Assembly (NCBI GenBank): GCA_964430245.1
Contig: CAYSEW010000012.1
Coordinates: 11,210 to 75,209 of the forward strand
DNA from: CAYSEW01 sp964430245
GTDB taxonomy: Bacteria; Bacteroidota; Bacteroidia; Flavobacteriales_D; Parvicellaceae
Length of the DNA: 64,000 nucleotides
Direction of reading: 5' to 3'
The translations under genes were made by a program, and so were the position numbers. Positions 26,985-36,304 of the stretch are shown piece by piece. Each line of letters opens with the position of its first letter. The stretch's first letter is position 1. The notes beneath the pieces were generated by a model. The model made no database searches. It was not told the origin of the DNA and saw only the letters and a program-made list of their open reading frames with translations.

Positions 26985-28778
26985 ATGGAGCTTATTAATG
27001 ACATCATTAAAAGTATTTCTTCCAGCCCGGGAGTCTATCAATTTAAAGATGAAAATGGGGAGATTATCTACATTGGTAAAGCTAAAGACCTAAGAAAAAG
27101 GGTATCCTCCTATTTTAATAAACAGAAATTTGAGAATAATAAAACGAAAGTTCTTGTTAAAAAAATTGCTGATATAAAAACCATTAAGGTTGAATCTGAA
27201 ATGGACGCATTGCTCTTAGAGAATGTGCTCATTAAAAAGCACCAGCCCAAATACAATGTTCAGCTCAAGGACGATAAAACATACCCATGGATATGTGTCA
27301 AAAACGAACCCTTCTCCAGAATTAATTATACTAGAAAAGTAATTAAAGACGGATCAAAATATTTTGGGCCTTATCATTCAGTGACTTTAGTAAAGTATAT
27401 CATCAATTTTTTAAATAATACTTTTCAGTTAAGAAATTGTTCTCATGAACTAAAAAAATGGATCCCTGGAGATAAAAAGTATGAGTCAGAAGTAGAGTAT
27501 TATATTGGAAATTGTAAGGGGTGTTGTCAGGGAGAGGTTCAGGAAGAGGATTATGATCAACGAATAAGCTCAGCTATTCATGTATTAAAAGGGAACATAT
27601 CTAATTTAGTCAAAGAACTAAAGAAAGAAATGAAAGTGTTTTCAGTAAAATTTAAATACGAGGAAGCGCAGCTTATTAAGAATACAATTAAGGAATTAGA
27701 AAATTACCAAGCGAAATCTGCTGTGGTAAGTAGCACGATAAGTAATGTAGATGTTTTTAGTATTGAAGAAGATCAGTCTCATGCTTTTGTTAATTATTTA
27801 AAAGTAGTTAATGGAGCAATTTGTCAGAGCAGAATGATTGAGATTAAAAAGAAATTAGAAGAGGACAAAAATGGTTTGTTAGAAATGGTTGTGGTGGATG
27901 TGCTACAAGCTGCGCCAGAAGAGATTAAAGAGCTTATTTTACCTTTTAAACTTGAGTCGGAATTTAAGCAGAAGGTTAGTGTCCCCCAAAAAGGAGATAG
28001 GAAAAAGTTGTTAGACCTTTCACAAAGGAATGCTTATTTGTACATGAAAGAAAAACACAAAAATGAATCAGTTAAAAACCCTGAAAAGCATACGGAAAGA
28101 ATTTTAAAAACAATTAAAGAAGACCTCAAGCTAAATAAAATTCCAGAAAGGATGGAGTGCTTTGATAATTCAAATTTTCAGGGTAATGAACCCGTAGCAG
28201 CATGTGTGGTGTTTAATAATGCAAAACCAGCTAAAAAAGAATACAGGCATTATAATATTAAAACTGTAGTTGGTCCAGATGACTTTGCCTCTATGGAAGA
28301 AGTAGTTTATAGGAGATACAAAAGATTGATTGATGAAGGAAAACCACTACCTCAACTTATTGTTTTAGATGGAGGGAAAGGACAATTAAGCAGCGCTATG
28401 AAGAGCTTGGAATCTTTAGGAATTAAAGGAAAAGTAGCTGTAATTGCAATTGCTAAAAAGCTAGAAGAGATTTTTTATCCTGGAGATAAGTATCCATTGT
28501 ATTTAGACAAAAAGTCGGAAACACTTAGAGTGATACAGCACATGAGGAATGAAGCACATCGTTTTGGTATTAAGCATCATCGTTCCAAAAGGATCAAGAG
28601 CACATTACAATCTGAATTAACATCAATTAAAGGAGTAGGGCCAAAAACCATGACCCTGCTTATTCAAAAACATAAGAGTATAAAAAACTTAAGATTATTG
28701 TCTATAGATGAGCTTGAAAATACAGTTGGTAAAAACAAAGCAAAACTTGTTTTTAAACACCTTCATAATGGCTCATGA
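26985..28778 (+). CDS. uvrC: Excinuclease ABC subunit UvrC
   Basis: From the ATG at 26985 (preferred over the TTG one codon earlier) the protein has 597 residues. The GIY-YIG nuclease domain for the 3' incision is at about 12-95 (SPGVYQFKDENGEIIYIGKAKDLRKRV). A UVR-like segment lies near 200-240. The RNase H-like nuclease domain for the 5' incision is at about 380-540 (RMECFDNSNFQGNEPVAACVVF, LPQLIVLDGGKGQLSSA, RNEAHRFGIKHHR). A helix-hairpin-helix region closes the chain (LTSIKGVGPKTMTLLIQKHKS). It makes both cuts in nucleotide excision repair with UvrB. Length is normal. Confidence 0.97.
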   Translation: MELINDIIKSISSSPGVYQFKDENGEIIYIGKAKDLRKRVSSYFNKQKFENNKTKVLVKKIADIKTIKVESEMDALLLENVLIKKHQPKYNVQLKDDKTYPWICVKNEPFSRINYTRKVIKDGSKYFGPYHSVTLVKYIINFLNNTFQLRNCSHELKKWIPGDKKYESEVEYYIGNCKGCCQGEVQEEDYDQRISSAIHVLKGNISNLVKELKKEMKVFSVKFKYEEAQLIKNTIKELENYQAKSAVVSSTISNVDVFSIEEDQSHAFVNYLKVVNGAICQSRMIEIKKKLEEDKNGLLEMVVVDVLQAAPEEIKELILPFKLESEFKQKVSVPQKGDRKKLLDLSQRNAYLYMKEKHKNESVKNPEKHTERILKTIKEDLKLNKIPERMECFDNSNFQGNEPVAACVVFNNAKPAKKEYRHYNIKTVVGPDDFASMEEVVYRRYKRLIDEGKPLPQLIVLDGGKGQLSSAMKSLESLGIKGKVAVIAIAKKLEEIFYPGDKYPLYLDKKSETLRVIQHMRNEAHRFGIKHHRSKRIKSTLQSELTSIKGVGPKTMTLLIQKHKSIKNLRLLSIDELENTVGKNKAKLVFKHLHNGS

Positions 28779-28797
28779 ATATAAAATTTAAATAGAA

Positions 28798-31700
28798 TTA
28801 TTTCATGATAATTATTGGGTTTATCGAATTGTAATCCCCTGATGTCTCTATAAAGTAGAGCCCATTGGAAACACTTTGAGGAATTTCAATTTCAATTTGA
28901 TTTTCTCCTTTTTGTAATTGAAAATCTTTTACTAGGATAGTTTTACCGGCAACAGAATGTAAATGAATTGAAACTAGGTTTTTGTCATTTAGTAGATAAA
29001 AATTCAGGTTGATTTTGTCCTTAGCGGGATTAGGGAAGTATTCAAAAGTTGCTGCATTATGATTAGTAATATTTGAACAATCATCAACAATAATTATTGA
29101 ACTAGTGACGTCTCCACAATTACCAGTTACTTCATAATTAATAGTATGAGATCCAACTCCAGCTAATGAAGGATCAAATATGCCATTTTGAGCATTTGTT
29201 ATTCCGTTACCAGACCAGGTGCCTCCACCAGGAATTCCTATTAAAGGAACTGAAGAAGCTGAATAGCATAGTGGTGATACTGGGCTAATAAAGGCATTAA
29301 TGGATTCTTCTACCACAATAGTTTGGGACTGAGAATCTGGACAAGGAGGAGCTATACTATAAGTAATTAAATGATTTCCAGGTCCAGCAGAAAAAGGATC
29401 GAAGATACCTTGAATAGGGTCAACTATTCCAATCCCCGACCAGGTACCCCCAGCTTGACTAGAAAAGATGTTAATCGAATTATTGTCTGTGCACATACTA
29501 TCTATAGGTAATATAAAAGAAGCATCACCATTATTAATAGTAATAGTTGTAGTTTGAATATCTCCACATACACCTAAAATAACATAGGTAATAACATGTG
29601 TTCCTGATCCTGCTATTGAAGGGTTAAATTCACCTGTTTGAGCATTAGTAATTCCGTTTCCAGACCAAACACCACCATTGTTAGCAGCAATTAAATTAAC
29701 AACAGGGTCATTTAAACAATAGGGCCCTGCTGGATTAATGGAAGCGCTCGTATTATTATTTACTATTATATTAATTTGATCTGATCCACCGCAAGCTCCA
29801 GGAATACTATATGTAATCGTATGCGTTCCAGGTCCAGCTGTAGCTGGATTAAAGGTGCCTAAGTTTGTATTTGTTATTCCATTTCCAGACCACGTCCCAC
29901 CAGTTAAATCTGCACTTAAAACAACTGGTGGCTCTGAAGTGCAAATAGGGTTAACAGTGTTTATTGTCGGAGATAGTGAGGTGCTTACCACAATACTGGT
30001 TTGATCAGTGGCACCACAATTACCACTTATAGAATAGGAGATTACATGAGTTCCGATACCTGCAATAGATGGATCAAAGGTGCCATTGTTAGGATCGGTG
30101 ATACCAGTTCCAGACCAGATTCCACCTGGACTTGCAGCTGATAGGTTAAAAGGTTGAGCAGAAATACATGCTTGGTTAATTGGATTAATAGTGGGGTCTG
30201 CTTGAGGGTCAACAATAACTATTGTTTGATCTGAATCGCCACAATTACCATTGATAGTGTAGCTGATAGTGTGAGATCCAGCACTAGCAGCAGAAGGGTC
30301 AAAAGTTCCAGTGTTTGGGTCAGTAATTCCGTTTCCAGACCAAACGCCACCTGGACTTGCAGCTGATAGGTTAAAAGATGGATCGGCTTCACAAACATTG
30401 GATACAGCATTAATAGTAGCGCTAACAATAGAGTTAACAACAATGTCTATTTGGTCAGTAGCACCACAATTACCAGAAATAGTATAAGAAATAGAGTGCG
30501 TGCCTACACCTGCAATTGCAGGGTCAAAAGTTCCATTAGTAACGCCATTTCCAGCCCAGCTTCCTCCGCTAGTAGCGGCAGTTAAGGAAACAGGATTGTC
30601 GGTGACACACAATGGATTTACTCCATTAATGGTTGGGTCCGCAGTGCTAAAAACATCAATCGAAACGGAGTCAGTTCCGGAGCAAGTACCAGGAGTTGTG
30701 TAAGTAATTAGATGAGTGCCTGCACCAGCATTCATTGGGTCAAAAGTTCCGTTAGAGATATTGGTAATTCCATTTCCAGCCCAAGTTCCTCCAGCTAATG
30801 AAGCGGTTAGATTGACAGGAGCATCATTAATACAAATAGGACTAATGGGATTGATAGTAACAGTAGTTGTGTTGTTGATAATAGCGGTTGCCATGGTTCT
30901 TGATGTAAAACAAGGGGGTTCAGCTAACTCCCAGTCATAAAAAAAGTAATAGTAGCCAGGAGATCCAGACACACCAGCACTGCTGTTAGTAATCTCTACC
31001 AATCCATTTATGTTGTAAGGATAGTTAGGACCATTATTATTTCTATAAAGATCCGGAGAACTCCCATTGGTAACTCCAAGCTGGTAATCGTTACCGGGAT
31101 TAAGGTTGAAATTAAGTACTGCCCTGCTTTCACCAGCAGGTAAAAATAGGGTAATGTCTTGTAATACAGTTCCATTGTTATCTCTTAGCTCAATGGTTCT
31201 ATTGCCAGAAGCCCCAGCATATAATTTAACAGATTTTAGAATTGAATTTGTAAAGCAATCAAATAGCAAATGCTGATCTCCATTAAAATAAGCGCCTGTT
31301 CCAAAAGTGTTGTCTGAAGGTCCGCCATTTACTGGTGGAGAAGGAACTTCTTCTTCAACATAATAGCTAGTAGTAGTATTTATTACAGGAGTGGTGAAAG
31401 TATTTCCGCTAGCCAATAATATGCCGCCATTGGCATTGTCATACCAGTTTAATGTGCCATTACCTGTTCCATTAGCTGATAACACGACAGTGCCTGATCC
31501 ACAAATAGAATCGTTGATTGTGGAAGGAGGTTGAGCTAAAGAAATAGTAACCTCTTTTCTATCACTCAAGCAAGAGCTAGTTTCTATTTCCCAATCATAA
31601 AAGAAGTAGTAGTAAGCACCTGGTGTATTGGCATTACTTTGTTTAATAGAAATAAGGTTAGCAATAGAGTATGGATAATTAACATTAGAATTATTTCTAT

Positions 31701-34700
31701 ATAAACTTGGGTCTGAGGATGCTGTAACTCCAAGCTGATAATCAGTGCCTGGGGAGATATTGAAATTCAAGGTAATTCTTCCTTGACCATCGGGAATATT
31801 AATAGTAGTATCCTTTATAACCACTCCATTACTATTCCTGAGTTCAATTGTTCTGTTGCCTGCTCCATCTGCATCAACCCAAACAGAGTTAAGAGTAAAG
31901 TCGCTAAAAGCATCAAAAACTAAATGCCTTCCACCATTTGTAAAGTATCCTCCATTTCCAAATGAATTGTCAGCAGGGCCTACATTATTAATTCCACCAG
32001 CAGAGGATGCTTCTACATAATAGGTGGTAGAGTTATTAATTAGCGGTGTTGTGAAAGTATTTCCAGTATGAATAGAATTTCCACCTACTAATTGATCATA
32101 CCAATTAATTACATTACTTGATAAAGCAGAAAGTGAAACTGATTGAGGAGAACAAATGCTTACATTATCAACATCGGGCTCTGCTAGCTGTCCAACAGCA
32201 ATGAAGTTATTTTCAATAAGAGTATCTATTCCACAAGACCCACCATCTGCAATCAGCATAACATTGTAAACCCCAGGTGAGGCGTAAGTATGTGTTGGAT
32301 TTACTGTAGAGCTAATATTCCCATCTCCAAAATCCCAATAATAAGTCACTCCATTAACACTAGTGTTGTTAAAATTAACAGTTAAGATACTGTCGCAAGT
32401 ACCATTGGTATTTGCACCAAAATCACTTGTTGTTGAGCTAGAGCTATTACCGCTTTGTAGTTGCACGGCTATGGCTCTTCTTCCATAAGCACCAGTAGGA
32501 CCAGTAGCATTTACAGAAATCCAGTAGGTAGTATTGGGCGTAGCAGCATAGGTAAACTGATTGCTATTGGAAACACCAACAGAATCCATGTATTTGTTCC
32601 CCAAAACAAAAACAGTATATCCATCTGCTCCAGTAACGGGATCCCATGAAATAATTAAGCTGCCAGCGCATGATTGAAGAGAAGTGATATTAGTAGGAAC
32701 TCCAATAATAGAAAAGCATTCATCAGAAATATCGGAGCTTCCGCTTCTAGCTACTCTAATTAAAGCATTGCCTGTAACAGTAGTGGGAACTGTCCAGTCA
32801 TAAAAACGTAACGAGCTATTAATGTTGGTAGAGATGTTGCTCCATGTAGCACCACTATCTAAAGAGTATTCGAGCGAAAAGTTTCCTGTATTTTCAAAAG
32901 CATCCCATCTTATTTTTTCAGTTTCCCCAGGCACAAATGGATCGCCTCCATTAGGGTAGGTAAGAATTACATCATCGTTCCGAAATTCATAAACAACATA
33001 AAAATCTTGGGGACCAGATGGGACATTAAATCCATCAATGCTAATGGTGTAATTTCCTGATGACGGATTGTCTATAGTTATTTGTTCTACATTGTTTAAA
33101 TGGTCATTTCCTCTAGTTGCATTGGCATTAAGGCTATTGGCATTAGCAGCAGAATTGAGTATCCAAGGATCAACAACATTTCCAGAAGGAGTAGTGATGG
33201 TCATGTCTAGATCATTTACTAAGGCAATTGCAGCATTGGCAGTTCCTTCAATATCTGACCAATAAAGCATCACTCTTAATTGACCCTGTCCGGCAGGCAC
33301 GTTAAGCGTGATAGTAGTGTTATTTCCATTGTCTAATGAGTCGTAAAAATATTGTTGATTAAGGAGTGTTTCGTAAGACCTTTTCAGGTTGACTCTTCCC
33401 CATCCATAAATAAAATCAGGTCCTGGGTTCCCAAGGTCTTCAGCAGAATTCATAAGAGCAGCCTTAATAAGGGAAGATCGGGGATTCTGTCCGTTGTTTA
33501 AATCTTTGTAAGCATGATATAGCTGTGCTAAAGAGCCTGAAACTCCTGGGCACGACATGGAAGTTCCAGTTTTATAGGCATAATCATTTACATCTACAGT
33601 AGAAAACACATTAGTACCTTTTGCACAAACATCAGGTTTAATTCTTCCATCCTCGGCAGGACCTCTACTACTTGAATTAGCGATTACATCCTCTTCAGTT
33701 AGGTTGCCAACAGTAATTACATTTTTACCTACTTTGTGCCCACCAGTAATATTCCCCCAGTTCGATCCAGCTCCATATCCACAATCGGAAGTTCCGCTAT
33801 TACCAGCAGAAAAGACATGTATTAATGATGGATAATTATCAATCTGTTCATCTAGATCTCGTGATAGTGTAGTATATCCTGCATTACAACCATTGCTATA
33901 AGATTTTGAGGTGATCACCAGATTTTGATTTTGATAGAGGTTAGGTACAGAGCTGTAATTATTATCAGATGACCCAAAAACATATAAAAAAGCACCATTA
34001 GCCATACCTTTCCCTAAAGGGTTTAAGTTTCCAGCACCCATTATAGTGCCTGCTACATGATCGCCATGATCTCCAGAATTTGAGGTAATATGAGATTGGT
34101 CAAGTCTTCCTTGATAATCAATGTGCTCGCCAATAATACCATCATCTTGCATCATCACATTAACACCTGTTCCATCATACTTTAAGCCATTGTCGGATGG
34201 ACTATTTAAATAATTAGACCGATTCAATGTAACAGCTGTATTGTTTTCAGGATATGATGGAGGAGAAATGGGCTCAATAAATTGAATAAATGGAAACTCA
34301 AGTAATTTATAAAGTTGTTTTTCATTGACTTTCAAATAAACAAACTCTGATTCTTTTTTTAATTCAGTTANNNNNNNNNNNNNNNNNNNNNNNNNNNNNN
34401 NNNNNNNNNNNNNNNNNNNNNNNNNNNNNNNNNNNNNNNNNNNNNNNNNNNNNNNNNNNNNNNNNNNNNNTGTTTTTCATTGACTTTCAAATAAACAAAC
34501 TCTGATTCTTTTTTTAATTCAGTTACTGCATAACCTTCTTGAATTAATAACTGAGTAGCTGTTTCAAATGAAAATGCTTCAAAAATAGTGGCTACTACTA
34601 AAAGATGGTCTCCTTTCTTGATCCAATCGGGATATTTACCTAAGGTTAATTTAGGGTGTAATTTGTATTGAGGTTTTATTTCATGAATGCCATTAATGGA

Positions 34701-35009
34701 AGAGAAGCTTTTGATGTCATTTAGGTTAATTGAAGGGTCGATAGTAGCAAAAAAAGCTTTTTCAGGTAAATATTTTAGGAGCCTAATTCCTTTTTCAGCT
34801 AGTAATTTCTTTTCTATTATATTAGGTACTTTATTAAAATCAATGATTGCTATTAAACTGTTTTCAAAAACAGGAAGAGTCATTAATTCTTTTTCACTAA
34901 TACTTTCTATGTTTTTATTTAATGTAAAGTCACCTGATAAAAGCTGTAGGTTTTGGTTAAATCCTATTTGCGATAAAATGACAAATGCTCCAAATAAAAG
35001 TTTTTTCAT
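28798..35009 (-). CDS. Giant S8 subtilase with tandem Ig-like repeats and T9SS sorting domain, interrupted by an assembly gap
   Basis: The gene runs from an ATG at 35009 to 28798 with 100 N at 34371-34470. Both sides read in the same frame. Removing the N and one copy of the 55-bp duplicated flank gives 6057 nt, or 2018 residues. A signal peptide and an inhibitor-like propeptide (about 1-170) lead in. The S8 domain holds Asp in VNVMMQDDGIIG, His in GDHGDHVAGTIMG, Asn in HVFSAGNSG and Ser in GTSMSCPGVSG. Then come P-domain-like, fibronectin-like and PKD (YYWDFGDGNISS) modules, two copies of a module of about 145 residues, eight Ig-like repeats and a type A T9SS domain (FEYFPNPAKDKINLNF). It is a predicted surface or secreted protease. 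It is not a pseudogene on this evidence. Confidence 0.9.
29085..30875 (-). repeat. Eight tandem Ig-like repeats inside the subtilase gene
   Basis: Eight units of 70-75 residues (about 220 bp) each follow the pattern INPxxPxC, then GGxWSGNGIT, GTFDPS, AGxGTHxITY and GxCGxxDQ. The second unit is a little shorter. Units 3-4 are the most alike at the protein level. Two related units occur in the adhesin-like gene at 3181-6228. Confidence 0.85.
30876..31980 (-). repeat. Duplicated 145-residue module in the subtilase gene
   Basis: Two copies (about 31540-31980 and 30876-31325) share GGPxDNxFGxGxYF, GNRTIELRxxNGxV, LNFNxxPGxDYQLGV, LYRNNxxxNYPY and YYYFFYDWE. An Ig-like spacer of about 70 residues with NWYD separates them. 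The strand pattern suggests a jelly-roll binding module, unidentified. Confidence 0.75.
34316..34525. repeat. 55-bp identical ends flanking the N gap (contig overlap)
   Basis: Bases 34316-34370 and 34471-34525 are identical over 55 bp, from TGTTTTTCATTG to AATTCAGTTA, and sit directly on either side of the N run. This is the signature of two contigs ending in the same k-mer-sized overlap and then joined with Ns. Confidence 0.95.
34371..34470. other. Run of 100 N (scaffold gap)
   Basis: Exactly 100 unknown bases, a conventional placeholder length rather than a measured distance. It lies within the subtilase gene near residue 180 and is most likely false, because the flanks overlap. Confidence 0.98.
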
Positions 35010-35165
35010 TGGTCAGTAGTTTTAAAATAAACGAAGAGGAATAGTCTGAGTTGCTAGTTTTTCTAATATAAAAAGTATGGTTTTTTTTTAAAAAATAAAA
35101 GTTTAGAGGTGCTATTTAGACAAATAATAAGCATATTTAATATTCACTTAACATTATTATAAGGC

Positions 35166-36068
35166 ATGAAAATTAAAATTCTATTTATTATATATGTTGC
35201 TTCAATTTTCACAAGTTGTACTTTTTATTACAAGACTTCAGATATTAATAAAAGCCTATTTGACTTAGTTAAATCTGTAAATAGTAACTATAAATCGATA
35301 GACATTGGGTTTAAAAAGATGGATCAAGAATATAATAAATTAAAAAGCAATGATAAAAAGGAGCCTTTTTTAACTGCAAAGAATAAAATAATTGCATTAG
35401 AAAAAGATTTATCAGTGATAGCTAGTCTTAAAAAGGATATAAATAATGAATATGCTGAATTTAAAAAGTACACTAAAGGGATAAACAAGATTGCTTCAAA
35501 TAGCAAGGAATGGGGGATGGTGAAACAAACCAAAAAAAACATGAAATATTTAAATAAAGAGATTTCAAACAATGGTGAAAAATTGGTAAAAAACAGTCAT
35601 GAGCTCAATGATTATATTAATGAAAACATTCTTCCTTTAGTTAAAATCTACAAAGTGAGTGATTACAAGGAAAGATTCACTAAAACTATTGACAATTTAA
35701 AGAAGTTGCGTTCTGAGAACCTTCATTTATTGAATGATCATAGATTGATCTATAATGATCTTGAGAATAAACATTTGAAATCAAACTCAGCAGAATGCAT
35801 GCAATTGAAAACTCATTTAATGGAGGTGTCAAAAAAAGTAAAAGAATTAGAAAACATTGAAAAAGCTATTAATGACATGTATAAATCATTTATTGAAAAA
35901 ACTAAAGGTAAAAATGAGGTTTATAATACCGATCCTTTCTGGAAGGTTCTTCAACAAGATCAGCAAGTTTTTAAGCAACACATAAATAGCATTAAAGAAG
36001 TACAGGAAAATATTAAAAATGAGTACAGGCAATTCCAGCAACTGGCTAATAAATTAAATGCTAAATGA
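35166..36068 (+). CDS. Unrecognised coiled-coil lipoprotein
   Basis: The 300-residue protein has a lipoprotein signal with lipobox FTSC (Cys18). The mature part is almost wholly helical, Lys- and Asn-rich, with long heptad-like stretches (about 25-110, 110-150, 170-240 and 260-300). I recognise no family or catalytic motif. It overlaps the next small gene by 4 bp (ATGA), so the two are translationally coupled. An envelope-tethered structural or spacer role is possible but is only inferred from composition. The 156-bp upstream region, divergent from the subtilase, is AT-rich and shows no other gene. Confidence 0.7.
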   Translation: MKIKILFIIYVASIFTSCTFYYKTSDINKSLFDLVKSVNSNYKSIDIGFKKMDQEYNKLKSNDKKEPFLTAKNKIIALEKDLSVIASLKKDINNEYAEFKKYTKGINKIASNSKEWGMVKQTKKNMKYLNKEISNNGEKLVKNSHELNDYINENILPLVKIYKVSDYKERFTKTIDNLKKLRSENLHLLNDHRLIYNDLENKHLKSNSAECMQLKTHLMEVSKKVKELENIEKAINDMYKSFIEKTKGKNEVYNTDPFWKVLQQDQQVFKQHINSIKEVQENIKNEYRQFQQLANKLNAK

Positions 36069-36304
36069 AAAGCTGGCATCTATATATTGTTTTCTTGTCT
36101 ATTTTATTCCCCAATGTAATTTGCTCTCAAGATAAAATTGCTAACCTACCAGGATTTCAATACAAAAATTTCAAGCAGTTTTTATTGAACATTAGTAAAG
36201 ATGATCTGAAGAATCAACAAAATAAGGTGTCTAAAGAATTTTCTGAATGGAAAAGAGATTTTGAACAAATAGATGATGTTTGTGTTATGGGAGTTAGAAT
36301 TTAA
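36065..36304 (+). CDS. Small secreted protein of unknown function, partner of the upstream lipoprotein
   Basis: The 79-residue product starts with a signal-peptide-like segment (MKSWHLYIVFLSILFPNVICSQ), leaving a mature part of about 57 residues that is helical and charged with a single Cys. The ATG overlaps the preceding stop (ATGA). The 3' end overlaps the convergent LVIVD-repeat gene by 11 bp, and the protein ends abruptly (DDVCVMGVRI), so it may be truncated. No family is recognised. Confidence 0.55.
   Translation: MKSWHLYIVFLSILFPNVICSQDKIANLPGFQYKNFKQFLLNISKDDLKNQQNKVSKEFSEWKRDFEQIDDVCVMGVRI

Noticed and set aside
29085..30875. CRISPR-like periodicity of about 220 bp
   Set aside because: The repeats are divergent, coding, in frame and much longer than CRISPR units, and they have no spacers.
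34335..34368. Two separate subtilase pseudogene fragments, or a gene beginning at TTG 34335
   Set aside because: The apparent break is the N gap. The TTG is an internal Leu codon, and both fragments read in one frame through the duplicated 55 bp.
34316..34525. 55-bp direct repeat as a mobile-element or recombination target duplication
   Set aside because: The copies abut the N run exactly at both edges, which is expected of contig overlap and would be a coincidence for a biological duplication.
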